Shown here one piece after another: positions 9,791 through 20,211 of a stretch of DNA of 64,000 nt. A program made the translations under genes and the position numbers. Below the pieces are notes generated by a model, which ran no database searches, was not told where the DNA came from, and worked only from the letters and a program-made list of their open reading frames with translations. Positions within the stretch are counted from its first letter, which is position 1; every line of letters begins with the position of its first letter. This DNA comes from Lachnospiraceae bacterium NK3A20 (GTDB taxonomy: Bacteria > Bacillota > Clostridia > Lachnospirales > Lachnospiraceae): assembly GCA_900107575.1 (NCBI GenBank), contig FNQX01000011.1:1-64000 (forward strand). Direction: 5' to 3'.

Positions 9791-11179
9791 ATGTATCAGA
9801 TCGACTTTAACAAGCCAATCAGGGTATTCTTCTGCGGCATCGGCGGCGTATCCATGTCGGGCCTTGCAGAGATCTTAAAAAGCCGCGGTTTCAACGTGAG
9901 CGGGTCCGACCGCGCGGCATCGGACACAACGAGGAAACTGGAGAAGAGCGGCATCACCGTTCACATCGGCCAGAAGGAAGAGAACATCACGCCTGACCTG
10001 GACCTTGTCGTATTCACCGCCGCGATCCATCCGGACAACCCGGAGTACAGGAAAACAATGCAGCTGGGCCTGAACCATTTAACCCGCGCCGAGCTGCTGG
10101 GTGAGGTCATGAAGAACTATGCTATCCCCGTCGCGGTAGCCGGCACCCACGGCAAGACCACGACAACGTCCATGATCTCGGAGATTCTCATGAAGGCAGA
10201 CGCGGATCCCACGATCTCCGTCGGCGGGAATTTAAAGAGCATCGGCGGGAACGTTCGCGTGGGCCATTCGGAGTGTTTCGTCGCCGAGGCCTGCGAGTAC
10301 ACGAACAGTTTCCTCTCCCTGTTCCCGAAGATCGGCATTATTCTCGACATTGACGCAGACCACCTGGATTTTTTCAAGGACCTCGCCGATATCCGGCACA
10401 GCTTCCGCAAGTTCGCACAGCTGATCCCGGCGGACGGCACACTCATCATCAACTCCGACATCGACAATGTGGAGGAGATCACCGATGGCCTCTCCTGCCG
10501 TATCGTCACCTACGGCTCCGATAAGACAAAGAGCGATTGCTATCCGGAGGACATCACCTTCGATACCTTCGCGCACCCCACCTATACGGCAGTCTCTCAC
10601 GGCGGCGACAGGCGGCAGACCATCGCGCTCCACGTTCCCGGTGAGCACAATGTCTACAACTCACTGGCAGCGATTGCCGCGGCCGACATCCTGGGCGTGG
10701 ATTCAGCCGTGACCTCTGCCGCGCTCTCCCGCTTCGGCGGGACCGACCGGCGCTTCGAGCACCGCGGCGAGTTCGGCGACGGCATCACCGTAATCGACGA
10801 CTACGCACACCACCCGACAGAGATTGCCGCGACGCTCACGGCAGCGACGCACATGCCGCACGAAAAGCTCTGGGTCATCTTCCAGCCGCACACCTACACG
10901 AGGACGAAGGCGCTGTTCGATGACTTCGCAAAGGCCCTCTCCATCGCAGACGTCGTCATCCTGGCAGACATCTACGCGGCGAGAGAGACCGACACCCTGG
11001 GCATCAGCTCCGAACTACTGGCGGATAAGATCCGCGCGCTCGGACACAGAGAGACCTACTACTTCCCCACGTTCAAAGAGATTGAAAATTTCGTCATGGA
11101 AAATTGCCGAAAAGGTGACGTGTTGATAACTATGGGGGCCGGAAATGTCAATGATATTGCGGCAGATCTCGTAAAATAA
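9791..11179 (+). CDS. murC: UDP-N-acetylmuramate--L-alanine ligase MurC
   Basis: MurC (462 aa, typical length) joins L-alanine to UDP-MurNAc in the cytoplasm, the first peptide step of peptidoglycan synthesis. The N-terminal Rossmann-like domain has FFCGIGGVSMSGLAE. The ATP-binding loop GTHGKTTT spans residues 118-125. The Mur central domain includes ACEYTNSFLSL, and the C-terminal ligase domain has GTDRRFEHRGE and DDYAHHPTEI. AGAGAGGCAAACT precedes the ATG. Its own promoter (9711-9739) drives it, and a 268-bp regulatory gap separates it from dnaD. Confidence 0.97.
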   Translation: MYQIDFNKPIRVFFCGIGGVSMSGLAEILKSRGFNVSGSDRAASDTTRKLEKSGITVHIGQKEENITPDLDLVVFTAAIHPDNPEYRKTMQLGLNHLTRAELLGEVMKNYAIPVAVAGTHGKTTTTSMISEILMKADADPTISVGGNLKSIGGNVRVGHSECFVAEACEYTNSFLSLFPKIGIILDIDADHLDFFKDLADIRHSFRKFAQLIPADGTLIINSDIDNVEEITDGLSCRIVTYGSDKTKSDCYPEDITFDTFAHPTYTAVSHGGDRRQTIALHVPGEHNVYNSLAAIAAADILGVDSAVTSAALSRFGGTDRRFEHRGEFGDGITVIDDYAHHPTEIAATLTAATHMPHEKLWVIFQPHTYTRTKALFDDFAKALSIADVVILADIYAARETDTLGISSELLADKIRALGHRETYYFPTFKEIENFVMENCRKGDVLITMGAGNVNDIAADLVK

Positions 11180-11195
11180 CAGGCGTCCCCAAAGG

Positions 11196-11408
11196 TTATC
11201 CACAATATCGACAACAGGATCCCGCAGGAAGATGTGGATATCTGGTTGCGTACTGCGGCTGTTGTCAGTCGTTATCCACGCAATCCACGATATCCACTTT
11301 TTTGACAATTTCAGTGCTCCCGGATCGCCTGCTGTTTTCTGTGACTTTTTACCATTTTGCCGGGTATGGCACTATGCTATACTGCCTGTTGTCCAGAGAT
11401 CATCCACA
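11196..11408. promoter_or_regulatory. Cluster of DnaA-box-like sites upstream of dnaD-dnaC
   Basis: Five 9-mers close to TTATCCACA occur in 213 bp: a perfect box at 11196-11204 (+), ATATCCACA at 11233-11241 (-), TTATCCACG at 11272-11280 (+), ATATCCACT at 11290-11298 (+) and TCATCCACA at 11400-11408 (+). The last lies just after the predicted dnaD transcription start. The cluster sits before helicase-loader genes, so DnaA control of this operon is a reasonable inference. Confidence 0.6.
11355..11383 (+). promoter_or_regulatory. Promoter of the dnaD-dnaC-prs operon
   Basis: TTTTGC (11355-11360), 17-bp spacer, TATACT (11378-11383). It is about 65 bp before the dnaD ATG and is flanked by DnaA-like boxes on both sides. 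Confidence 0.5.
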
Positions 11409-11447
11409 TCACATCTGACAAAATTTATTGGTAAGGCCGGTAATAAA

Positions 11448-12239
11448 ATGGGAGAACTTACGATCTGCAATGATTACAATACGGATTCGACGCTCATTTC
11501 GAATCTGTTCATTGATGAATATATGAAGGAAGCCAACGACGCACAGATCAAGATCTATCTGTACCTCGTACGGCAGATGTCTGCCGGCCGCGCGACCAGC
11601 ATCGCTGAGATGGCGGATCAGTTCAACCACACCGAGAAGGAAGTCATCCGCTCGCTCAAATACTGGGAGAAGAAGGGTCTGATCTCGCTCGAGCTGGGCG
11701 ATGACGGGAGACTTGTGAGCATTCACCTGTGCGATGTACGGCGGGAAGAGAAGACTGTTGCAACCTCTGCCCATGTGATCTCAATCACGCCGGCAGAAAA
11801 GCCTGCCGCGCAGAGGAAGTCTGCCCGCAGAGCGCCTGCAAAACCTGCGGTTACCTCTGACATCACCGCGCCGTCCCGGGAGGAGCTGTTCTTCATCGTC
11901 GAGCAGTACATTGGCAAGCCGCTCTCTGTCACGGAGATGCAGAAGATCAACTACATCGCGGACGATCTGCATTTCTCCAACGACCTCATCGACTACCTCG
12001 TGCAGTACTGCGTGGGCTCGGGCAAGAAAGACTTCCGCTACATTCAGAAGGTCGCGATCAACTGGGCCGAGGAGGGGATCACCACGACCGGCCAGGCCAG
12101 AGAGAACACAGCGCAGGGTCCCGCAAAGGCAAGGAGTGCCAAACGCGGCGGTCGCACCACGCAGAATAACGCGTTCAACAAGTTCAGCCAGAATAAATAT
12201 GATTTTGAAGAGCTCGAGAAGAAGCTCCTCAACAATTAG
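11448..12239 (+). CDS. dnaD: DnaD-family primosome / helicase-loading protein
   Basis: This 263-aa protein has the two-domain layout of DnaD/DnaB primosomal proteins of Firmicutes. An N-terminal winged-helix region (residues about 15-95) contains IKIYLYLVRQMS and NHTEKEVIRSLKYWEKKGLI. A variable Ala/Lys-rich linker follows (about 105-150). The C-terminal DnaB_2-type domain ends in the family motif YIQKVAINWAEEGI. DnaD remodels DNA and helps recruit the helicase loader at origins. The ATG at 11448 was chosen (GGTAAGG upstream) over an upstream extension that runs through the DnaA-box region. The ATPase loader follows after 15 bp. Confidence 0.9.
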   Translation: MGELTICNDYNTDSTLISNLFIDEYMKEANDAQIKIYLYLVRQMSAGRATSIAEMADQFNHTEKEVIRSLKYWEKKGLISLELGDDGRLVSIHLCDVRREEKTVATSAHVISITPAEKPAAQRKSARRAPAKPAVTSDITAPSREELFFIVEQYIGKPLSVTEMQKINYIADDLHFSNDLIDYLVQYCVGSGKKDFRYIQKVAINWAEEGITTTGQARENTAQGPAKARSAKRGGRTTQNNAFNKFSQNKYDFEELEKKLLNN

Positions 12240-12254
12240 TCCCCGGAGGGCGCT

Positions 12255-13319
12255 TTGGCATTATCGAAAGAGCAATACGACAATATCATGCTGCAGTATT
12301 CGCAGACGCGTGACCGGCACCGCCATGAACTGGAACGGCGCCGGCATCTCGTGTACGCGAAGATACCGGAATATAAAGAGCTGGAGGACCGCATTCCTGG
12401 CCTTGGACTGGAGCGGTTAAGATCAGCTCTTTTTGCTGCGCCTGCAAAGTCTCCACAGGACGAAGGCGACAGCACGGCCCGCTCCACCAGTACAGCCTCT
12501 GAAAGTGGATCCCGATCCATTGACCGCTCAGGCAGCGTGTCTTTTAAGGATCAGATCCGCAAGGTGTCGGACGAGAAGCGTGCCCTCCTCATGAGGGCAG
12601 GCTTCCCCGGTGACTATCTCGAGCCGCAGTATGACTGCCCGGACTGCCACGACACCGGATACATCGGGAGTCAGAAATGTCACTGCCTCCGGGCAAGAGA
12701 GATCGAGATCCTCTACGATCAGTCCCATTTGAAGGACCTCATCCGCCAGCAGAATTTCCGCACTCTCTCCGAACAGTGGTATCAGGGCGAGGATTTGCAG
12801 CGGTTCCGCAAAGCGGTACAGGTCAGTCGTACCTTCATAAATAATTTCCGTCAAGACTATGAAAATCTGTATTTCTATGGTACAGTCGGTACCGGCAAAT
12901 CGTTCCTGTCCATTTGCATTGCGGAACAGATCCTGAATCTGGGAGCTCCGGTGCTGTATTTCTCTGCATCCGCCCTGTTCGATCGGATCTCTTCCTATGT
13001 GTTCGGGCGTGCCCGGGCGGAGTACCAGTCCTTCCTCGACGATCTGTACGGATGTGACCTTCTGATCATCGACGACCTCGGTACCGAAATGACGAACAGC
13101 TTCGTCTCCGCACAGCTCTTCTCCCTGCTGAATGAGCGGCATCTGAACAGGAAATCGACCATAATCTCTACGAACCTCTCGCTGGAGGAGTTACAGGATC
13201 GGTATTCTGATCGTATTTTTTCCAGAATTACCAGCAACTATACCGTGTGCAAGCTGACAGGGCCCGACATTCGTGTCCTGAAGAAAGTGAGGAGAAATGG
13301 AACCTATAAGACGTCATGA
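12255..13319 (+). CDS. dnaC: DnaC/DnaI-type helicase loader ATPase
   Basis: This 354-aa AAA+ protein has Walker A GTVGTGKS (209-216), Walker B LLIIDDLGTE (about 269-278) and sensor SFVSAQLFSLLNERH. Before the ATPase is a Cys-rich zinc-binding-like motif, CPDCHDTG...KCHC (Cys128, 131, 142, 144), seen in clostridial loader proteins. Such ATPases load the replicative helicase (DnaB, here at 36.1 kb) onto single-stranded DNA. The start is TTG at 12255, with GGAGGG 7 nt upstream; no better ATG exists. Residues about 65-100 form a Ser/Arg-rich low-complexity linker. The 3' end overlaps prs by 23 bp. Confidence 0.9.
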   Translation: MALSKEQYDNIMLQYSQTRDRHRHELERRRHLVYAKIPEYKELEDRIPGLGLERLRSALFAAPAKSPQDEGDSTARSTSTASESGSRSIDRSGSVSFKDQIRKVSDEKRALLMRAGFPGDYLEPQYDCPDCHDTGYIGSQKCHCLRAREIEILYDQSHLKDLIRQQNFRTLSEQWYQGEDLQRFRKAVQVSRTFINNFRQDYENLYFYGTVGTGKSFLSICIAEQILNLGAPVLYFSASALFDRISSYVFGRARAEYQSFLDDLYGCDLLIIDDLGTEMTNSFVSAQLFSLLNERHLNRKSTIISTNLSLEELQDRYSDRIFSRITSNYTVCKLTGPDIRVLKKVRRNGTYKTS

Positions 13320-14499
13320 CAAGAGAAACCTGGAGACCATTCCCGTTGGCTCTCTTGGCCTGGTACCGCTCGTTGGCTGTGAACAGATGGGCCAGGAAAT
13401 CGACTACTACCTGACCAGATGGCGCGCAGAGCGTGAGAGCGAGCACAAGAACTCCCTCGCCTTTGCCGGCTACCAGCGCCCTTCCTACATCGTGAACTGC
13501 GATCTGCCCCGTTTCGGCACCGGCGAGGGCAAGGGTGTCATGAAGGATTCCGTCCGCGGCATGGATCTCTACCTCCTGGTCGACGTCGTGAACTACAGCA
13601 AAACCTACCGCCTCTTCGGGGAAGAGAACCACATGTCCCCGGACGACCACTTCCAGAACTTAAAGCGCGCGATTGCGGCGATCGGCGGCAAGGCAAGGCG
13701 CATCACCGTCATCATGCCCTACCTCTATGAAGGCAGACAGCACAAGAGAGCGATGCGTGAATCCCTCGACTGCGCGATGGCCCTGCAGGAGCTCGTGCAC
13801 ATGGGTGTCGACAACATCATCACCTTCGACGCGCACGATCCCAGAGTGCAGAACGCCATCCCGCTCTCCGGCTTCGATACGGTTCCCGCTTCCTACCAGT
13901 TCATCAAGGGCCTTCTGAAACACATCGACGGACTGCAGATCGACAATCAGCACATGATGGTCATCAGCCCGGATGAGGGCGGCATGAAGCGTGCCGTTTA
14001 CATCGCGAACGTCCTCGGCCTCGACATGGGCATGTTCTATAAGAGAAGAGACTACACGGCGGTCGTTGACGGGCACAACCCGATTCTCGCTCACGAATTC
14101 CTGGGCTCGGATGTCACCGGCAAGGACATGATCATCATCGATGACATGATCTCCTCCGGCGAGTCCATGCTGGAAGTTGCGAAGGAGCTCAAGGCAAGGG
14201 GCGCGAACCGCGTGTTCTGTTTCTCCACGTTCGGTCTGTTCACGAACGGTCTCGACCTCTTTGATAAGGCTTTCCAGGAAGGCATCATCGACAGAGTTCT
14301 GACGACCAACCTGATCTACCAGACACCGGAGCTCCTTGAGCGCCCCTGGTACATCAGCTGCTCCCTGTCGAAGTACATCGCCTACATCATTGATACGCTG
14401 AACCACGACAGCTCCATCAGCGATCTCCTGAATCCCGTGCAGAGAATTCAGAACATCGTGCAGCGCTACAACGAGAACGGTCACCACACCGTGCAATAA
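13297..14499 (+). CDS. prs: Ribose-phosphate pyrophosphokinase, long clostridial form
   Basis: Prs (400 aa) makes PRPP from ribose-5-phosphate and ATP for nucleotide, histidine and tryptophan synthesis. The PRPP-binding motif MIIIDDMISSGESM, HDPRVQNAIP and RRDYT segments place it in the family. It is about 80 residues longer than the classic 315-aa enzyme, with extra N-terminal sequence, matching a long form of Lachnospiraceae and relatives. The ATG has GTGAGGAGAA upstream and lies inside dnaC, so the gene is coupled to dnaD-dnaC. A bidirectional terminator follows. The link between PRPP supply and replication loading is only genomic. Confidence 0.92.
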   Translation: MEPIRRHDKRNLETIPVGSLGLVPLVGCEQMGQEIDYYLTRWRAERESEHKNSLAFAGYQRPSYIVNCDLPRFGTGEGKGVMKDSVRGMDLYLLVDVVNYSKTYRLFGEENHMSPDDHFQNLKRAIAAIGGKARRITVIMPYLYEGRQHKRAMRESLDCAMALQELVHMGVDNIITFDAHDPRVQNAIPLSGFDTVPASYQFIKGLLKHIDGLQIDNQHMMVISPDEGGMKRAVYIANVLGLDMGMFYKRRDYTAVVDGHNPILAHEFLGSDVTGKDMIIIDDMISSGESMLEVAKELKARGANRVFCFSTFGLFTNGLDLFDKAFQEGIIDRVLTTNLIYQTPELLERPWYISCSLSKYIAYIIDTLNHDSSISDLLNPVQRIQNIVQRYNENGHHTVQ

Positions 14500-14508
14500 A
14501 AAAACAAG

Positions 14509-14552
14509 GCGGCTGCGGGAAACACCATCCATGTTTCCCGCAGCCGCTTTTT
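14509..14552 (+). terminator. Bidirectional terminator between prs and the convergent gene
   Basis: A perfect 15-bp stem (14509-14523 with 14533-14547) has a 9-nt loop, TTTTT on the plus side (14548-14552) and an A run upstream (14498-14504). It can therefore serve both prs and the minus-strand gene ending at 14600. Confidence 0.9.
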
Positions 14553-14599
14553 CTCGCCTTGTCAGCAGTCTGTCCGCTGTCTGTTAAATATAGGAATTC

Positions 14600-17269
14600 T
14601 TACCTCTCCGGCTTCACATAGGTGAGGTACCGGTTGCCGCCGCCCGTAAAGAGGCTCTTCGCACTCTCCCTGCTAAGGAGCGTCACAGGCTCCTGCGCGT
14701 ACGGATCCCAGACTGCGATTTTCTCCGGCCCGTAGCCGATGATGAGTACCGCCCTCTCTCCGCCGTGTGTGAGCGCAAGGACCGGCGTATCCGCCGTGGG
14801 GTAATAGAGGATCTCATCCATCGTGCAGCCCGTAAGATCCAGTGCGGTGCTGCCGGGCAGCTGCTCCTCCAAAAGAGATGCGGTGTCCGCTCCTGCACTT
14901 AAGAGTCCGTCTACATCCGCAGTCACGCCCTCATAGCGCAGCATGGCATCCAGACAGGCATTGACGGCTGTCGTCGTGCCCTCCTGCAGTGCTGCAAGGT
15001 ACTCTCTGCCACTTCCTACGTTCTCCAGCTCGCACCGGTCGGCCCTTGCCGCCCTCCATACGTAGCTGCCGTGGTCGTCGAGAACGATCGCCGACTCCTC
15101 ACTCGCGCGTCGCACGGCGTCTGCCTCGTCGTAATAATATCTCTCGAAGCCGTAGGTGCCATAGAGGTAGAACCGCCGGGAAGATGAAGCTGCGCCACTG
15201 CCCGCCTGTTGTGCCGCATCCCCTGTCTTCGCATCCTCCCCATCCGCTGTCATCTCTGCGTGATCGGAAGCTGCATTACCTGTACTGTCTGTCGTGAATT
15301 CACGGGAGCCCTCATACATCACCTCTTTCGGGCGGATGTAGCGGAAATCCTCCGGATCAAAACCCGTTGCCTGCAGTCGTACGACGGTGCCGAAGCTCCC
15401 GCCATCTGCCGTCTGCAACAGGGCAGAGCCCCCCTCTTCCACTGCCGCGCTGACGATCTGATCGTCCGCTGCCGGCGTGTAGACACCATCCACCTTCTGC
15501 ACGCGGTGGAGTGTGATCTGATTCGCCTCAATCACCGCTTCGGAAATGTAGTAGTCCGGTACGGAATATTCCTCGAGAATGTTCCGATCGTGATCCGTGA
15601 TCCGCACGCTGTACATGGGGAGGAACTCCATGCCGGTCGCATCCGTCGAGGCATCGCTCTCTCTCGAGACTCCGTAAATGAGATCGTCTCCGAGGAACCC
15701 GATCGGTGTCAACGTCTCACCGCTCTCCGGTCGTATCACCTGCTGCGACAGATCGGACAGGTCGGTGAAGACAATGCTGCCCTCTCCCGCATCAGACTCT
15801 GTGTCCGTCTCTGTCCACGCGACCATGCGACCACCTTCTGCGACCACATCGTTGGTGCCGGTCAGGGAAGAAGCCACCTGCTGCACCCTGTGCTCCCGGA
15901 TGTCAATTTCATAGAGGACATCCTCCAGCATGAGATAGAGCCTGCCGTCCGCATTGAGATACGCCGCGTTCTCCACCTGAGGCCGCAGTCTGTCGAAGGA
16001 GCCGCCGAAGGAAATAAAAGCCTGTTCCTCAATCGTGCGGTAAGCCGGATTGTAGTGGTAAGCCACAACGCCCATGCGGCCTTCGTGTTTTCCACGATTC
16101 ATGTAGCCGTAGACGACAAAATCAATTCCGCCGTCATCCTGCACCGACAGAATGCGGATGCCGTGCTCCGGGTACGCCGCGCGGATATCGGTATCGCCCG
16201 CGTCGGAGAAAGCATAAATGTAGGCGATCGAACTCTCATCCACGTTGACGCTGTACAGCCGCCCACCGTCGACGAATGCGAGCTGCACGCCGTCCGCACT
16301 CTGCACAACCTGCTGATCGGTGCCGGCAATGCCAAGATCCAGCCGGTCATTCGCGTAGCTCTTCGCCTCCGGGTCATAGATCTGCGTCATCGTCCTTTTG
16401 TAATCCAGGAGGTGGAAGCGGTCGAAGCCCTTGTAGATCCTGTAATATTCCTGCGTATCGTAATAGCAGGTTCTCGTCTCATCGTCCGGGTCCTCGACAG
16501 AGAGGATGGCAGAGCCGTGCAGGAGGAAGGTCGCCCCGTCCACGTCCATCAGGGAGTAAACGGGCTCTGTCACATCCTTCGGAGTCAGCTCCCCGAACGT
16601 TATAAGGTCGATGCTGGAATTGATGTTCACATCAGCCAGAGAAGTTCCGGAACCAGTCTCGTCCGGTTCGACATAGTCAGAGAGCCAGGCCGTATCCGTG
16701 CCCTCGATTGTCTTTGCATGAAACTCCTCTGCAAAGGCCACCGCATCCCGGTACAGCGTGTCGTCGAAATCGCAGCGTATCCTCGTGTAGTAGCGCACAT
16801 CCGGCTGGCCTTTCGTCGCAAGGCGCAGATCCAGGAGGTACTCCTCATCTTCGTCGATGAGATCCTTCAGCGTGAAGTTCACCGTGATCGTGCCGTCCGC
16901 GTTTGTCTTTGTATCCGTGATGTCCGAACTCTCTATGAGGCGGCTCCCGGTCAGTGTCCGAACCTCGAACCCGAGCGCCGTAATCGCCTCCCCGAAGGGC
17001 TGGATCTGTGCCGATACCTTCCGGTCAGGAGAAAGGGGCGTCATGACCGCGCGGTATTCGGAGGGCTCCCGCTCATCCGTGAATCCGTGGAGTTCGTTGA
17101 ACTGCGCCTTGCCGGAGCGCATGGTCACAATGGGAAGAGACGGCGCCGGCATCTCCTCAGCGCTCGCCGTATCCCTGTGCTGCAATATATGGCTGAACAG
17201 AATGAGACAGGCCACAAAGACCGCGATCCCGTACAGTATTCGATAGATGGTGATCTTAACAGACTTCAT
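14600..17269 (-). CDS. Large membrane-anchored extracellular protein, C-terminus like a degenerate C39 peptidase
   Basis: Function not recognised. The 889-aa protein starts at ATG 17269; an in-frame ATG 51 nt upstream lies in the atpC terminator stem and is unlikely. The N-terminus has one membrane anchor (ITIYRILYGIAVFVACLILF), so the bulk is probably outside the cell. The middle (about 200-600) has many short beta-rich segments reminiscent of a propeller or receptor-like domain. A Ser/Ala/Gly-rich linker follows. The last 130 residues have the layout of a papain-like C39 fold (MLRYEGV, then RAVLIIGYG, then VWDPYAQ). The usual catalytic Cys and His positions appear replaced, so it may bind rather than cut peptides. 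The gene follows the atp operon terminator closely, and expression may depend on read-through. Confidence 0.6.
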   Translation of the reverse strand: MKSVKITIYRILYGIAVFVACLILFSHILQHRDTASAEEMPAPSLPIVTMRSGKAQFNELHGFTDEREPSEYRAVMTPLSPDRKVSAQIQPFGEAITALGFEVRTLTGSRLIESSDITDTKTNADGTITVNFTLKDLIDEDEEYLLDLRLATKGQPDVRYYTRIRCDFDDTLYRDAVAFAEEFHAKTIEGTDTAWLSDYVEPDETGSGTSLADVNINSSIDLITFGELTPKDVTEPVYSLMDVDGATFLLHGSAILSVEDPDDETRTCYYDTQEYYRIYKGFDRFHLLDYKRTMTQIYDPEAKSYANDRLDLGIAGTDQQVVQSADGVQLAFVDGGRLYSVNVDESSIAYIYAFSDAGDTDIRAAYPEHGIRILSVQDDGGIDFVVYGYMNRGKHEGRMGVVAYHYNPAYRTIEEQAFISFGGSFDRLRPQVENAAYLNADGRLYLMLEDVLYEIDIREHRVQQVASSLTGTNDVVAEGGRMVAWTETDTESDAGEGSIVFTDLSDLSQQVIRPESGETLTPIGFLGDDLIYGVSRESDASTDATGMEFLPMYSVRITDHDRNILEEYSVPDYYISEAVIEANQITLHRVQKVDGVYTPAADDQIVSAAVEEGGSALLQTADGGSFGTVVRLQATGFDPEDFRYIRPKEVMYEGSREFTTDSTGNAASDHAEMTADGEDAKTGDAAQQAGSGAASSSRRFYLYGTYGFERYYYDEADAVRRASEESAIVLDDHGSYVWRAARADRCELENVGSGREYLAALQEGTTTAVNACLDAMLRYEGVTADVDGLLSAGADTASLLEEQLPGSTALDLTGCTMDEILYYPTADTPVLALTHGGERAVLIIGYGPEKIAVWDPYAQEPVTLLSRESAKSLFTGGGNRYLTYVKPER

Positions 17270-17286
17270 CAATCCCGCTTCCCCGT

Positions 17287-17331
17287 AAAAAAATAAGGCC
17301 GGCAGCGGAGGTTGTTTCACTCCCGCTGCCG
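17287..17331 (-). terminator. Terminator of the atp operon
   Basis: Stem 17300-17310 with 17320-17331 (core GGCAGCGG/CCGCTGCC, one bulge). On the minus strand it is followed by CCTTATTTTTTT (T7 at 17287-17293). It lies between atpC and the large unknown gene, only 18 bp before that gene's start codon. Confidence 0.8.
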
Positions 17332-17348
17332 ACCAATTTTATCACACT

Positions 17349-17762
17349 TCACTGCTGCTTCCCAGCCGTTCCGAGACGGACGAGCGCACGGTAGAGCTTG
17401 GCCTCTGCTCTCACTCTCGCTTCTTTGTCGAGCTGCTGGTCTTTGAGTCTTTCCTCTGCTCTTGCCTTCGCCGACTGCGCACGCTCTACATCAATGTCTT
17501 CCTTCCACTCCCAGGTGGTAGAAATGACGCGGCACTCATCATTCATCATGCTGAGCATCCCGCCGATGCAGGCGGCAGATCTCTCACTGCCATCCTCCAG
17601 GATCACCTTCGCGGTTCCCATGCCGATCGCAGTGCAGTAATTCATATGTCTTGCCAGGATGGCGACATCGCCGTCGATTGAACGCAGGGTGATCCGCTGC
17701 ACGGTGCCGTCATATTCCAGGCCGTCCATGGAGACGACCTGAAGATGGAAGGTTGCTGCCAT
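17349..17762 (-). CDS. atpC: ATP synthase F1 epsilon subunit
   Basis: AtpC (137 aa) is the epsilon subunit of the F1 central stalk. It couples rotation to catalysis and can inhibit ATP hydrolysis through its C-terminal helices. The beta-sandwich is recognisable (FHLQVVSMDGLEYDG, GDVAILARHMNYCTAIGMG), as is the helical C-terminus (AQSAKARAEERLKDQQ). It is the last gene of the atp operon, 13 bp after atpD, with a terminator 18 bp downstream. The N-terminal beta domain and helical hairpin are both complete. Confidence 0.93.
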   Translation of the reverse strand: MAATFHLQVVSMDGLEYDGTVQRITLRSIDGDVAILARHMNYCTAIGMGTAKVILEDGSERSAACIGGMLSMMNDECRVISTTWEWKEDIDVERAQSAKARAEERLKDQQLDKEARVRAEAKLYRALVRLGTAGKQQ

Positions 17763-17775
17763 AGCTCATCCCTCC

Positions 17776-19304
<1,529 letters not shown>

Positions 19305-19314
<10 letters not shown>

Positions 19315-20171
19315 TTGGTTTCTGCCCCGCCCACGATCTCTGTGATCTCCTGCGTGATGCTGGCCTGACGTGCCCTGTTGTAATTGAGGCTCAGCGTACT
19401 GATCATGTCCTCCGCGTTGTCTGTCGCGGCCTTCATGGCATTGCTCCTCGCTGCCAGCTCACTGGCAACCGAAACATTGATGGTGGAATACAGAAGGCCC
19501 GCCAGATACTCCGGCACGATCGCGTTGAATACGCTCTCACTGTCCGGCTCGTAGAGGATCAGGTTCTTGTTCGCCTTCGGATCCACGTCCTCTTTGACGA
19601 AATCCGACAGCGGCAGCATTGCCGTCCCCGACGGAACCTGGGAGAGCATTGAGATAAAATTCGTGAAGCACATCGTCACGTGCCCGAACTCGCCGTTTCG
19701 ATAGTCCTCGCAGATGAGCTTCGCGATCTCGAAACAGTCGGAGATCGTAACCTTGCCGACCTCAGCGAATTCCCTGGTCAGGATCGGCACATTCCGGTGG
19801 GCGAAATAGTCCACAGACTTGTTGCCGATCGGCAGTACCGTGTAGTCCTTGCCCTCGGTCTCCTTCTCCATATAGCGGAAAAGGTTCGCGTTGTATCCGC
19901 CCGCAAGGCCTCTGTCGCCCGCGATGACGACATACAGCCACTTGTCATTGCTGCCGGACTTCGTATACGGCGAGGTGAAGTCATTGTTCCCGCTCGCGAT
20001 GTCCGTCAGTGTATTCTTCAGAATCTTGTAGTACGGTTCACTCTGCTGTGCCCTGTCTCTGGCCTTCCGCAGTTTCGACGCGGCTACCAGCTGCATCGCC
20101 TTCGTGATCTGCATCGTGTTCTGGACACTTTTGATCCGGAGCTTCACAGCCTTCATATTAGCAGCAGCCAT
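19305..20171 (-). CDS. atpG: ATP synthase F1 gamma subunit
   Basis: AtpG (288 aa) forms the rotating central shaft of F1. Typical features are the N-terminal coiled coil (KLRIKSVQNTMQITKAMQLVAASKLRKA), VIAGDRGLAGGYNAN, and the C-terminal helix with RSNAMKAATDNAEDMI and NRARQASITQEITEIVGGAE. The reading frame ends within the tandem hairpin repeat 19217-19314, whose TTAG supplies the stop codon. The last residues (TNDA) are therefore encoded by the repeat. Confidence 0.97.
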
Positions 20172-20211
20172 TCATACTCTCCTTCCGGGTCATGTTGCTC
20201 TCCCCGCCGGC

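Noticed and set aside
15209-17296. 695-codon plus-strand frame opposite the large unknown gene
   Set aside because: The minus strand has a credible start, a membrane anchor and a domain-like tail; the plus frame is Arg/His-rich shadow.
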